Assembly: GCA_913064925.1 (NCBI GenBank) | Contig: CAJYBN010000094.1 | Location: forward strand, 1 to 10,260 | Length of the DNA stretch: 10,260 nt | From: an uncultured Peptococcaceae bacterium | GTDB lineage: Bacteria > Bacillota > Desulfotomaculia > Desulfotomaculales > Desulfallaceae | Reading direction: 5' to 3' | Shown: positions 1 through 6,512 of the stretch, in pieces | Layout of the letters: each line of letters starts with the position of its first letter | How positions within the stretch are numbered: the first letter of the stretch is position 1 | Program-made: the position numbers and the translations under genes | Notes under the pieces: generated by a model | The model's database searches: none | What the model saw: the letters and a program-made list of their open reading frames with translations, nothing else | What the model was told of the DNA's origin: nothing

Positions 1-774
1 CTCCGCATCGCTGCCCGTTAACCGCCGCAAGGCGTGAAAAAGCTCGTTTACCGAAGTGGGCAAGCCGGTGCTGACGTTGAAAATGCCGCCGCTGCCCGCG
101 CTGAGCGCGGCCAGGTTGGCCATGGCCACGTCGCCCACGTAAACAAAATCCCGGGTCTGCCTGCCGCTGCCGTAAATGCGCGGCCGCCGGCCCTGCAGCA
201 GCGCGGCGGTGAAAATGGCCACCACGCCCCCCTCGCCGGCGGCGTCCTGGCGCGGGCCGTAAACGTTGGCGTAGCGGAGCACGGTGTAATCCAGCCCGTG
301 CAGCTCCCGGTACACCGCCAGGTAATGTTCCACGGTATGCTTGGACACGCCGTAGGCCGACTGCGGCTGCACAGGGTGCTTTTCATCCACCGGCAGGTAG
401 CAGGGGTTGCCGTACACCGCCGCCGAGGAAGCGTAAACCACCTTTTTAACCCCGTACACGCGGCAGGCCTCCAGCAGGTTGACAGAGCCCAAAATGTTTA
501 CGGCGGCATCGGTGGCCGGCTCGCTTACGCTGGTCTGCACGTCCACCTGCGCCGCCTGGTGAATCACGGCGTCCGGCCTCTCGGCCCGCAGCACTTCCCG
601 CACCAGTTTTTCGTCCCTGATGTCCCCGTGATAAAAGTTGACCCGGGGATCCACATTTTCAAAGCGCCCGGTGGCCAGGTTATCCAGCACGCTCACCCGC
701 ATGCCCCGGCCCACCAGGGCATCCACCACGTGGGAACCGATGAAGCCGGCCCCGCCCGTAACCAGTACTCGCAA
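1..774 (-). CDS. GalE-like NAD-dependent sugar epimerase (partial, C-terminus beyond the left edge)
   Basis: Extended short-chain dehydrogenase/reductase, most like UDP-glucose 4-epimerase, a soluble NAD-dependent enzyme interconverting UDP-glucose and UDP-galactose or related UDP-sugars. 258 codons are readable without a stop and the frame is open at the window edge; the family is about 310 residues, so roughly 50 are missing. Visible: NAD-binding TGGAGFIGS at residues 6-14, the acidic DN pair after beta-2 near residue 32, HGDIRD near 50-54, Ser116/Ser117 in YASSAAVYG, catalytic Tyr141 and Lys145 in YGVSK, and RDFVYVGDVA near 210. The start is TTG at 774-772, chosen because GGAGG (785-781) lies 6 nt upstream and translation opens directly into the Rossmann strand; no ATG fits. 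It follows galU on the same strand after 89 nt, so the two may be co-transcribed and GalU would supply its substrate. Exact substrate cannot be read from sequence; family assignment is secure. Confidence 0.9.
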   Translation of the reverse strand, partial: MRVLVTGGAGFIGSHVVDALVGRGMRVSVLDNLATGRFENVDPRVNFYHGDIRDEKLVREVLRAERPDAVIHQAAQVDVQTSVSEPATDAAVNILGSVNLLEACRVYGVKKVVYASSAAVYGNPCYLPVDEKHPVQPQSAYGVSKHTVEHYLAVYRELHGLDYTVLRYANVYGPRQDAAGEGGVVAIFTAALLQGRRPRIYGSGRQTRDFVYVGDVAMANLAALSAGSGGIFNVSTGLPTSVNELFHALRRLTGSDAE

Positions 775-863
775 TGCAATCCTCCCCGCGCGTACATTTA
801 TTGATCCCCGCCGGCTTCGCCGGGCAGCGTTTAGTGCGGCGTGCCGGCCCGGGGGCGCAGCGG

Positions 864-1742
864 TCAACTGCCTCGCCGTTCCCGTACCAGTGTTTCCAGG
901 TAGCTGCGGAACTGGCCCGCCAGGTCGGGCCTTGCCAGGGCGAATTCCACCGTGGCCTTCAGGTACCCCAACTTGTCGCCCACGTCGTAGCGCCGGCCCT
1001 GGAAAACCAGCCCGTACATTTCCCCCGGCCCGGCCAGCTCCCGGAGGGCGTCGGTTAGCTGGATTTCGCCGCCGGCGCCGGGCTTGGTGCGGGCCAGGAT
1101 GTCAAACACGGCGGGCTCGATAATATAGCGGCCCATGATGGCCAGGCGTGACGGCGCCTCCTCCGGGGCGGGCTTTTCTACCAGGTCGCGCACCCGGTAA
1201 ACGTTTTCCCGCACCGGCTCGGCATCCAGAATGCCGTACTTGCTGACATCCGCCGGCGGTACCTCCTGCACACCGATGACGGTAGCCTGCACCTCATCGT
1301 ACAGGTCCATCAGCTGCTTCAGGCAGGGCACCTCGCTGCGCACGATATCGTCCCCCAGCAAAACCGCAAAGGGCTCGTCGCCCACGAAGCGGCGGGCACA
1401 GTAAACGGCGTGGCCCAGCCCGCGCGGTTCCTGCTGCCGCACGTAAAAAATCTGCGCCATGTCACTGATCCGGTGCAGCATTTCCAGTTCGCCGGTTTTT
1501 CCCTTTTCCTTCAGGTGCTCTTCCAGGGCCACCGATTTGTCGAAGTGGTCCTCTATGGGCTTCTTGTCGCGGCCCGTAATGATCAATATATCCTCTATGC
1601 CCGAGTCCACCGCCTCCTGGATTATGTACTGGATGGTCGGGGTATCCACGATGGGTATCATTTCCTTGGGCAGCGCCTTGGTGGCGGGCAAAAAACGCAC
1701 CCCCAGGCCGGCGGCCGGAATGACGGCCTTTCTGATACGCAT
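864..1742 (-). CDS. galU: UTP-glucose-1-phosphate uridylyltransferase GalU
   Basis: Cytoplasmic enzyme making UDP-glucose and pyrophosphate from UTP and glucose-1-phosphate, the precursor for UDP-galactose, UDP-glucuronate and wall glycans. 292 residues, normal for bacterial GalU. Nucleotide-binding signature PAAGLGVRFLPATKALPKEM at residues 9-28, then IVDTPTIQYIIQEA, GHAVYCAR, FAVLLGDDIV (uridine/metal region), SKYGILD, VEKPAPEEAPS, GRYI, GGEIQLTDAL and GDKLGYLKA near the C-terminus, all in the expected order. A longer open frame exists upstream, but the ATG at 1742 is chosen: a full AAAGGAGG (1757-1750) lies 7 nt before it, the product then starts at the family's usual position, and the extra 29 upstream residues resemble nothing in GalU. 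The nearest upstream gene, tagO, is closed by a terminator, so galU probably has its own promoter. The GalE-like gene follows after 89 nt. Confidence 0.95.
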   Translation of the reverse strand: MRIRKAVIPAAGLGVRFLPATKALPKEMIPIVDTPTIQYIIQEAVDSGIEDILIITGRDKKPIEDHFDKSVALEEHLKEKGKTGELEMLHRISDMAQIFYVRQQEPRGLGHAVYCARRFVGDEPFAVLLGDDIVRSEVPCLKQLMDLYDEVQATVIGVQEVPPADVSKYGILDAEPVRENVYRVRDLVEKPAPEEAPSRLAIMGRYIIEPAVFDILARTKPGAGGEIQLTDALRELAGPGEMYGLVFQGRRYDVGDKLGYLKATVEFALARPDLAGQFRSYLETLVRERRGS

Positions 1743-1763
1743 GAAAAAACCTCCTTTGCTTTC

Positions 1764-1797
1764 CGGCGCCGGGTGCGGAACCTTAAGCCCGGCGCCG
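1764..1797 (-). promoter_or_regulatory. Leader hairpin just upstream of the galU ribosome binding site
   Basis: A perfect 10-bp GC-rich inverted repeat, 1764-1773 with 1788-1797 (core GGCGCCGGG / CCCGGCGCC), with a 14-nt loop. In the galU transcript it would end 6 nt before AAAGGAGG. No U-run follows, so it is not a terminator. It could insulate the ribosome binding site or affect mRNA stability; function is inferred only from position. Confidence 0.4.
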
Positions 1798-1844
1798 CCT
1801 GACAAAAGAGATATTCCATGTATGACCAAAAAAATCCTCTTTTT

Positions 1845-1878
1845 ATTCTATTTGCCTCAAGTGGGTGAACTTGCACCC
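1845..1878 (-). promoter_or_regulatory. Possible galU promoter with operator-like inverted repeat
   Basis: On the minus strand TAGAAT (1850-1845) matches 5 of 6 bases of a -10 box. No good -35 box lies upstream; the place where one would be is near an imperfect dyad, GGGTGcaagttCACCC (1863-1878), five bases each side of a 6-nt centre. A weak -35 beside a dyad fits an activator-dependent promoter. It lies between the tagO terminator and galU, where a promoter is needed. The evidence is weak. Confidence 0.25.
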
Positions 1879-1888
1879 GGCGGCCATT

Positions 1889-1917
1889 AAAAAACGGTCC
1901 TACATTTTCGAGGACCG
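1889..1917 (-). terminator. Rho-independent terminator of tagO, overlapping its stop codon
   Basis: Inverted repeat CGGTCCT (1895-1901) with AGGACCG (1911-1917), 7 bp and a 9-nt loop, followed on the minus strand by six T (1894-1889). The TAG stop of tagO (1902-1900) falls at the junction of the loop and the descending arm, so the ascending arm is coding sequence. It separates tagO from galU transcription. Confidence 0.8.
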
Positions 1918-2988
1918 CTGCCTGTATTTATCCGAAAGCTCATACCCCGCTCGCCGGGCGTCTCCCATCACGCCCACCCGGTCAGCCAGGTAAAACACCG
2001 CCACCGCGATGATCACCAGCATGAACAACGCCTGGTGGTTGCTCACCAAGTTCAACACTACGGCGCTGAGGCCCAGGAAAGCGCTGAGCCCGTATATGGC
2101 CAGCACCGTTTGCCGGTGGTTGAGCCCCATGGCCATCAGCTGGTGGTGCAGGTGCTCCCGGTCGGGCTGGAATATAGGCCGGTGCAGGTGGTAGCGCCTG
2201 ATCACCGCGAAGAAGGTGTCCAGCAGAGGCACGCCCAGAATCACCAAGGGTATGAACACCGAAATGGCAGTGGCGCTTTTGGTCAGGCTGAGGATGGCCA
2301 TGACCGCCAGGGTAAAACCCAGGAACATGGAACCCGAGTCGCCCAGGAATATCTTGGCCGGGTAAAAGTTATGCCGCAAGAAACCGGTAACCGCCGCCAC
2401 CAGGGTCAGCGCCAGCATGATCATTTCCGGCAGGCCGTCGATGCCGAACATGATCCACTGGGTCCAGGCCACCGCGGCCATGGTCAGGGCGGCAATGCTG
2501 GACACGCCTCCGGCCAGGCCGTCCAGCCCGTCGATGAGGTTTACGGCGTTGGTCACCGCCACTATCCAGAGCACCGTCAGGGGAATGCTGAATGCCCCCA
2601 ACATTATCATATCGCCGTTTAACGGGTTAGTTATAAAATGAACCTGCACCCCGAAGGGAATAACGGCCAGCGATGCTGCCACCTGCCCGGCCAGCTTAAC
2701 CCGCGGGGAAAGCCCGCGGATGTCGTCAACGATACCCAGCAGGAGAACCAGCGTGGCACCGGCGAGCAGACCCCAAACCTGCAGCGCCAGTTCCCGGAAA
2801 AGGAGCACAGCCGGCACAAAGGCCAAGTATACGGCTAGTCCACCCAAACGGGGCATGGGCCCGTTGTGAATCTTGCGCGGCTCGGGGTAATCCAGCGCCC
2901 CGCATTTAACCGCCAGCGCGCGCACCCGGGGGGTTACCAGAAAACCTAAAACCAGGGCCAGCGCCAGGGGTAATATGTACTTTTCCAC
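1900..2988 (-). CDS. tagO: TagO/WecA-type undecaprenyl-phosphate GlcNAc-1-phosphate transferase
   Basis: Polytopic membrane enzyme of glycosyltransferase family 4 (MraY/WecA/TagO). It transfers GlcNAc-1-phosphate from UDP-GlcNAc to undecaprenyl phosphate on the cytoplasmic face, the first step of teichoic acid or secondary wall polymer synthesis. 362 residues, about ten or eleven hydrophobic segments. Family motifs in order: DYPEPRKIHNGPMPRLGG (33-50), the Asp pair in GIVDDIRGLSPRVKLAGQ (85-102), NAVNLIDGLDGLAGG (147-161), FLGDSGSMFLGF (214-225) and the histidine-rich DREHLHHQL (276-284) typical of WecA/TagO rather than MraY. Start is GTG at 2988 with GGAGGG 8 nt upstream; no ATG fits better. 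It stands alone, with a promoter candidate upstream and a terminator over its stop codon. The SLH surface protein nearby suggests its product is the polymer that anchors the S-layer (inference). MraY itself is unlikely on motif grounds. Confidence 0.93.
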   Translation of the reverse strand: MEKYILPLALALVLGFLVTPRVRALAVKCGALDYPEPRKIHNGPMPRLGGLAVYLAFVPAVLLFRELALQVWGLLAGATLVLLLGIVDDIRGLSPRVKLAGQVAASLAVIPFGVQVHFITNPLNGDMIMLGAFSIPLTVLWIVAVTNAVNLIDGLDGLAGGVSSIAALTMAAVAWTQWIMFGIDGLPEMIMLALTLVAAVTGFLRHNFYPAKIFLGDSGSMFLGFTLAVMAILSLTKSATAISVFIPLVILGVPLLDTFFAVIRRYHLHRPIFQPDREHLHHQLMAMGLNHRQTVLAIYGLSAFLGLSAVVLNLVSNHQALFMLVIIAVAVFYLADRVGVMGDARRAGYELSDKYRQRSSKM

Positions 2989-3039
2989 CGGTATATCCCT
3001 CCAGGCCGACGGGAACGGCTTTTAGACAAACTTTAGTTA

Positions 3040-3069
3040 ATTTTATCACCGGCACCGCCTAATGCACAA
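3040..3069 (-). promoter_or_regulatory. Candidate tagO promoter
   Basis: On the minus strand TTGTGC (3069-3064) and TAAAAT (3045-3040) are 18 nt apart, about 50 nt before the tagO start, inside an AT-rich spacer. The -10 matches 5 of 6, the -35 only 3 of 6. The 289-base stretch 2989-3277 shows no convincing gene on either strand; it holds this candidate and the fabZ terminator. Confidence 0.35.
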
Positions 3070-3242
3070 AGAGCAAAATTCGGCAATATTCGGGCGGTTT
3101 TCAAAAATAGATGCCAAATATGTCATATTTACACCTATAGTTCATGCGGCGCATGTTTTTCCTTATTTTGGCTTGCCGCATAATGTGTCCAATCTCAACG
3201 GCTCTCTTCGTTACTACGTCACTTCCTCAAGCCAAAAGTCCC

Positions 3243-3270
3243 AAAGGAACACACGGCGCCACGCCGCGTG
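3243..3270 (-). terminator. Probable terminator after fabZ
   Basis: Downstream of the fabZ stop on the minus strand, a 9-bp stem (3262-3270 with 3250-3258, one G-U pair) closes on a 3-nt loop and is followed by TTCCTTT. The stem is GC-rich and strong but the T-tract is interrupted. It fits the end of the murJ-glycosidase-fabZ transcript. Confidence 0.5.
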
Positions 3271-3277
3271 CCCCCCG

Positions 3278-3724
3278 CTACTCCTTGTCCACCACTGCGA
3301 ACAGCAGCTCCGCCTCGGCCGCCGGCTCGCCGTCCACGCGCGCCAGCCCCTTGCCCTTGCCCATGGAGCCGCGCATGTGCACTATCTCCACTTCCAGGTG
3401 CAGCACGTCCCCTGGCACCACCTGGCGCCGGAAACGCGCCTTGTCGATGCCGGCGAACAGAGCCAGCTTACCCCCGAAATCCGGCGTGCTCAGTACGGCC
3501 ACCGCGCCCACCTGGGCCATGGCCTCGATGATGAGCACGCCCGGCATCACCGGGTACCCCGGGAAATGACCTTGGAAGAATGGCTCGTTGGCGGTAACGT
3601 TCTTTACGCCCGCGGCCCGCACGCCGGGGACCATCTCCACAATGCGGTCCACCAGCAAAAAGGGGTACCTGTGCGGCAGCACCTCCATTATTTCCCTGAT
3701 ATTCATTACATTTTCACCAGCCAT
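3278..3724 (-). CDS. fabZ: (3R)-hydroxyacyl-[acyl-carrier-protein] dehydratase FabZ
   Basis: Cytosolic hot-dog-fold dehydratase that removes water from 3-hydroxyacyl-ACP during fatty acid elongation. 148 residues, usual for FabZ. Visible: PHRYPFLLVDRI (17-28), then GHFPGYPVMPGVLIIEAMAQ (52-71) carrying catalytic His53 and Glu67, then FAGIDKARFRRQVVPGD and a C-terminal beta region ending in LLFAVVDKE. Start is taken as ATG at 3724, with GGAG 8 nt upstream. GTG at 3733 and ATG at 3706 are in frame; the latter, giving MNIREIMEVLPHRYPF, matches the common family start length but has only a weak GGTG. It begins 21 nt after the surface glycosidase stop codon, so the two are probably co-transcribed, and a hairpin terminator follows. 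It is not with other fab genes here; its company with envelope genes may simply reflect membrane supply. Confidence 0.95.
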   Translation of the reverse strand: MAGENVMNIREIMEVLPHRYPFLLVDRIVEMVPGVRAAGVKNVTANEPFFQGHFPGYPVMPGVLIIEAMAQVGAVAVLSTPDFGGKLALFAGIDKARFRRQVVPGDVLHLEVEIVHMRGSMGKGKGLARVDGEPAAEAELLFAVVDKE

Positions 3725-3745
3725 CAGGATCACTCCACGATTAGT

Positions 3746-6421
3746 TTATTTCCAGTTCAGCAAGCGGTACCAGGAATTGATCACCGTAACGGCCTCCGCC
3801 CTGGTTACGGTATCCAGGGGGCGGAACCGGCCGCCCGGGTCGCCCCGCATGAGGCCCGTTTCGCTCACCCTGGCCACGGCGGGCGCCGCCCAGGCGGGTA
3901 CCTGCAGCGCATCCCGGTAGGCGGGCGGCTGGGTACCCCTGGGTACGTTCTCCCGGTCCAGCATGCGGCTCATAATCACCGCCATCTCGGCCCTGGTGAG
4001 GGTGTTGTGCGGGCGGAATTCCCCTTCCGGGTAGCCGGTGATCACACCGCGGCTGGCTGCGGCCGCCACGGCGCCGGCCGCCCATCCCGGCACTTCATCC
4101 CGAAAGACCGGCTCCTGCTGCGGCGCCGGCCAGCCCATGGCGTTGCGCAGCATCACCGCAAACTGGGCCCTGGTGACCCCCTTCCCGGGCCTGAACTCTC
4201 CACCGGGGAAGCCCTGCACGACACCCCGAGCCGCCATAGCCCGAATGGCATCAGCCGCCCAGTGCCCTGCCACGTCGGTGAATTCCGGCACCGGCCTGTT
4301 ATCCAGCGCCAGCACCACCTGGCCGCCGGAATGCAGCAGGGCCGCAGCCTTGTTCTCCTCGCGGTCCACCCGGCAGGGCACCGCCTGCCAATCAGACTCT
4401 TCGTCAGGCCGGGTAAAGACCTTCATCGTCCCTTCCCGTTCTTCCGGCACGGCCAGGCCCCTCAGGGGCCACTCCACCTGCCAGGGCTTCCCTGCTCCGG
4501 CGGGCCAGCCATCTGGTGAGCTCACCGTCAGCGGCGCGGACAGCGCTTCAATGCCGGCCGGCAGGTCCTCTAACTGCTGCTCGCCAAAGCGTACCTCCAC
4601 CCGGCGGGGGATACCGGTCCAGCCGGCCGGGAACACCAGGCGCGCGGAGCCGTCCAGCTCCACAACGGCATCCTTCCCGGGTTCCACTAGTTCGACCACC
4701 GTATCGGCGGTCCTCACCTTAACCGGCACCCGTGCCGCAAGGCCCAGGAATTCCGCCTGTAGAAAACCGGCGGCGGCTTCCGCCCCGGCCACAAATTCGC
4801 TGCCCGCCACGCTGCCGATATTCTCATCCACTTGCCATTTTACATTCTCTACCGGCACCGTAAATACCTGCCCCTGCCTGGATTTTATCTCCACGCTGAG
4901 AGTCACTCTTTCGCCCGCCATCACTTTAATGGCCGCAGGCCGTACCGCCAGGGATTCCATGTCTCCCTCGCCCAGGACCAGGACCGTTTTTTCCTGCCTC
5001 AGAGGCCCGTACGCCGCCCTGATCACCGCTTCCCCCCGCGCGCCGGGCAGGAAATAGCCGTCCGTGAACCGGCCGCGCCCGCCGGCCGCCGACCAGCGCA
5101 CCCTGTTCGGCTTCACAGGGTAGGGGTTGAAGTATTCGTCATAGCCGTACGCCGTGTAGGAAACCGGCACGCCGGGCAGCACCGTTTTTGGGCCGTCAAT
5201 GATCAGACCGGCCAGGTCCCCCCGGGGGGCCGTGCTAAACACCCCCCAGGCCGTGGGAATCTTGCGCAGGCTGCCTTTCTCCGGGGTGTTCACCGCTTCT
5301 ACCTCGTACCGGCCCAGCGGCCTGGCCACCAGGGTGGTTGAGCCGCCCCCGTCCAGGTTAACCGCCCGCCAAGCTCCCAGGGACACCATAAACTCGGCCA
5401 GTTCCCGCTGGGTCATGCCCCGGCTGCCGGCACCGCCCTCCACTGCCACCAGATACAGGTACCTGCCGTCCGCCGAGTAGCCCGCGGCACTGCGGGCCCG
5501 CAGGCCCGGTATTTCCTGGTCGAAAGCGGCGGGCACCTTGCCGTCCTCAACCAGCAGTGACTGCCCGCCCAGGGCAGAAACAAAATCCCCCGCGGGCTGC
5601 AGGGCATACTCTATATTTATCTTATCACCAGGCTTGATATGCCCGGCCAGCCAATCGGCCGCCGCGCCGTGACCGCTGAGCACGTACCCGTCAGCGGGAA
5701 TGGCCTGGGGCTCGCCATTTTCCACCACCCGCTGCACCACGCCGCCGCTGACCACAACCTCCACCCAGCGCCCGGGCAGGTTTTCATCGCAGCCCCTGCT
5801 CTTATCGCCCCATAAGGGGGTATACGCCTGCAGGCTGTCCACGTCCGCCGAAACCCCGCTTTGTTTCAGGTACCCGGGCTTGTTCACCCCGGCCAGGGGG
5901 TAACTGGCCCCCGCTTCGGTGACCACCCGGCCGGAAAAACCGAACACCATGATCTGCGGCTGCTTGTCCGCGGTAAACGCAAGGCCGTACATGTCGCCGC
6001 GCAGGGCCGGGCTGGTGACCAGCCCGCCGTCCACCACGGTCAGGCCGATGGGTTTACCGCTTTTTATCTGGAAAAAATCACCGTTAAGGGCGGCAACGGC
6101 TCCGTATTCCCGGGCCATGTCCACCAGATTCTGGGTGGCGCCCAGCGTCCCGTTTTTGCCGAACATGGGCCTGACCTCCAGGTACGGGTCCGCCAGGTCC
6201 ACCGTCAGCACGAAAACGCGGCACAGCTTCCCGTCCATCACCAGCTCGTACCGGGCCAGCTCGGCGCCCCTGGTGACCGGCACAACCGCCGGCCGGTCGC
6301 CCGCCGTTTCCTGCGCCCGGCCCGGGGGGACCGGCCACCAGCCGCAACAGGCAACAAAGAAAACAAGTGCAACAACCCAGTGGATCCACTTGCGATGCAT
6401 GGTACGCGTCAATTGCCACAA
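3746..6421 (-). CDS. Secreted phosphodiester glycosidase (NAGPA domain) with Ig-like region and three SLH domains
   Basis: Surface enzyme, 891 residues. Signal peptide: HRKW then a hydrophobic stretch (13-29), with a signal peptidase I type site near GRA-Q (34-37); no clean lipobox. Residues about 105-395 are a NAGPA/phosphodiester glycosidase domain (PF09992 type), with ALNGDFF (111-117), GKPIGLTVVDGGLV (122-135) and AVNLDGGGSTTLV (353-365), the family signatures. Relatives hydrolyse GlcNAc-alpha-1-phosphodiesters. Residues about 405-700 are beta-rich, Ig/Big2-like spacer. Three SLH domains start near 714, 773 and 835, each with a FxD-W-A start and the TRAE/TRAQ end; such domains bind pyruvylated wall polymer. 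Start: TTG at 6421 is preferred, with AAAGGA 10 nt upstream; ATG at 6400 gives a tidier signal peptide but has no ribosome binding site. Lies 91 nt after murJ and 21 nt before fabZ. Substrate is not proven by sequence. Confidence 0.9.
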   Translation of the reverse strand: MWQLTRTMHRKWIHWVVALVFFVACCGWWPVPPGRAQETAGDRPAVVPVTRGAELARYELVMDGKLCRVFVLTVDLADPYLEVRPMFGKNGTLGATQNLVDMAREYGAVAALNGDFFQIKSGKPIGLTVVDGGLVTSPALRGDMYGLAFTADKQPQIMVFGFSGRVVTEAGASYPLAGVNKPGYLKQSGVSADVDSLQAYTPLWGDKSRGCDENLPGRWVEVVVSGGVVQRVVENGEPQAIPADGYVLSGHGAAADWLAGHIKPGDKINIEYALQPAGDFVSALGGQSLLVEDGKVPAAFDQEIPGLRARSAAGYSADGRYLYLVAVEGGAGSRGMTQRELAEFMVSLGAWRAVNLDGGGSTTLVARPLGRYEVEAVNTPEKGSLRKIPTAWGVFSTAPRGDLAGLIIDGPKTVLPGVPVSYTAYGYDEYFNPYPVKPNRVRWSAAGGRGRFTDGYFLPGARGEAVIRAAYGPLRQEKTVLVLGEGDMESLAVRPAAIKVMAGERVTLSVEIKSRQGQVFTVPVENVKWQVDENIGSVAGSEFVAGAEAAAGFLQAEFLGLAARVPVKVRTADTVVELVEPGKDAVVELDGSARLVFPAGWTGIPRRVEVRFGEQQLEDLPAGIEALSAPLTVSSPDGWPAGAGKPWQVEWPLRGLAVPEEREGTMKVFTRPDEESDWQAVPCRVDREENKAAALLHSGGQVVLALDNRPVPEFTDVAGHWAADAIRAMAARGVVQGFPGGEFRPGKGVTRAQFAVMLRNAMGWPAPQQEPVFRDEVPGWAAGAVAAAASRGVITGYPEGEFRPHNTLTRAEMAVIMSRMLDRENVPRGTQPPAYRDALQVPAWAAPAVARVSETGLMRGDPGGRFRPLDTVTRAEAVTVINSWYRLLNWK

Positions 6422-6449
6422 CCGCCCTTCGTCCTTTGTTTGATAAAAG

Positions 6450-6481
6450 ATACTTCTCTATAGACACACTTCTTTATAGAC
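6450..6481. repeat. Two abutting 16-bp direct repeats between murJ and the surface glycosidase
   Basis: Plus-strand copies at 6450-6465 and 6466-6481 have no gap and 14 of 16 identical bases. On the minus strand the unit reads GTCTATAAAGAAGTGT, then GTCTATAGAGAAGTAT. They overlap the promoter candidate at 6457-6485. Confidence 0.8.
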
Positions 6482-6485
6482 GCAA
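6457..6485 (-). promoter_or_regulatory. Candidate internal promoter for the surface glycosidase and fabZ
   Basis: On the minus strand TTGCGT (6485-6480) and TATAGA (6462-6457) are exactly 17 nt apart, about 35 nt before the TTG start. Both boxes are partial (3 of 6 and 4 of 6), and both overlap the 16-bp tandem repeat, which could be an operator. No terminator lies between murJ and the glycosidase, so read-through from murJ is also possible. Confidence 0.35.
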
Positions 6486-6512
6486 GGTTATGGCAATTTG
6501 TTTCCTTTTCGC

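Noticed and set aside
34..804. 256-codon open frame on the plus strand opposite the epimerase
   Set aside because: The minus strand encodes a clear epimerase with all its motifs; the plus-strand translation is low-complexity and lacks family signals.
811..823. GC hairpin CCGGC-TTC-GCCGG between galU and the epimerase gene
   Set aside because: No T-run on either side, short stem in a very GC-rich spacer; not supported as a terminator.
3144..3165. Small hairpin CATGC-GGC-GCATG followed by T5 on the plus strand
   Set aside because: Terminator-like, but only 5 bp of stem and no gene on the plus strand upstream to be terminated; probably chance in an AT-rich spacer.
3062..4519. Long open frame of 485 codons on the plus strand
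   Set aside because: It is antisense to fabZ and the SLH-glycosidase gene, has no ribosome binding site, and its translation is rich in Arg, His, Gly and Pro without any recognisable domain. GC-rich genes commonly leave such shadows.
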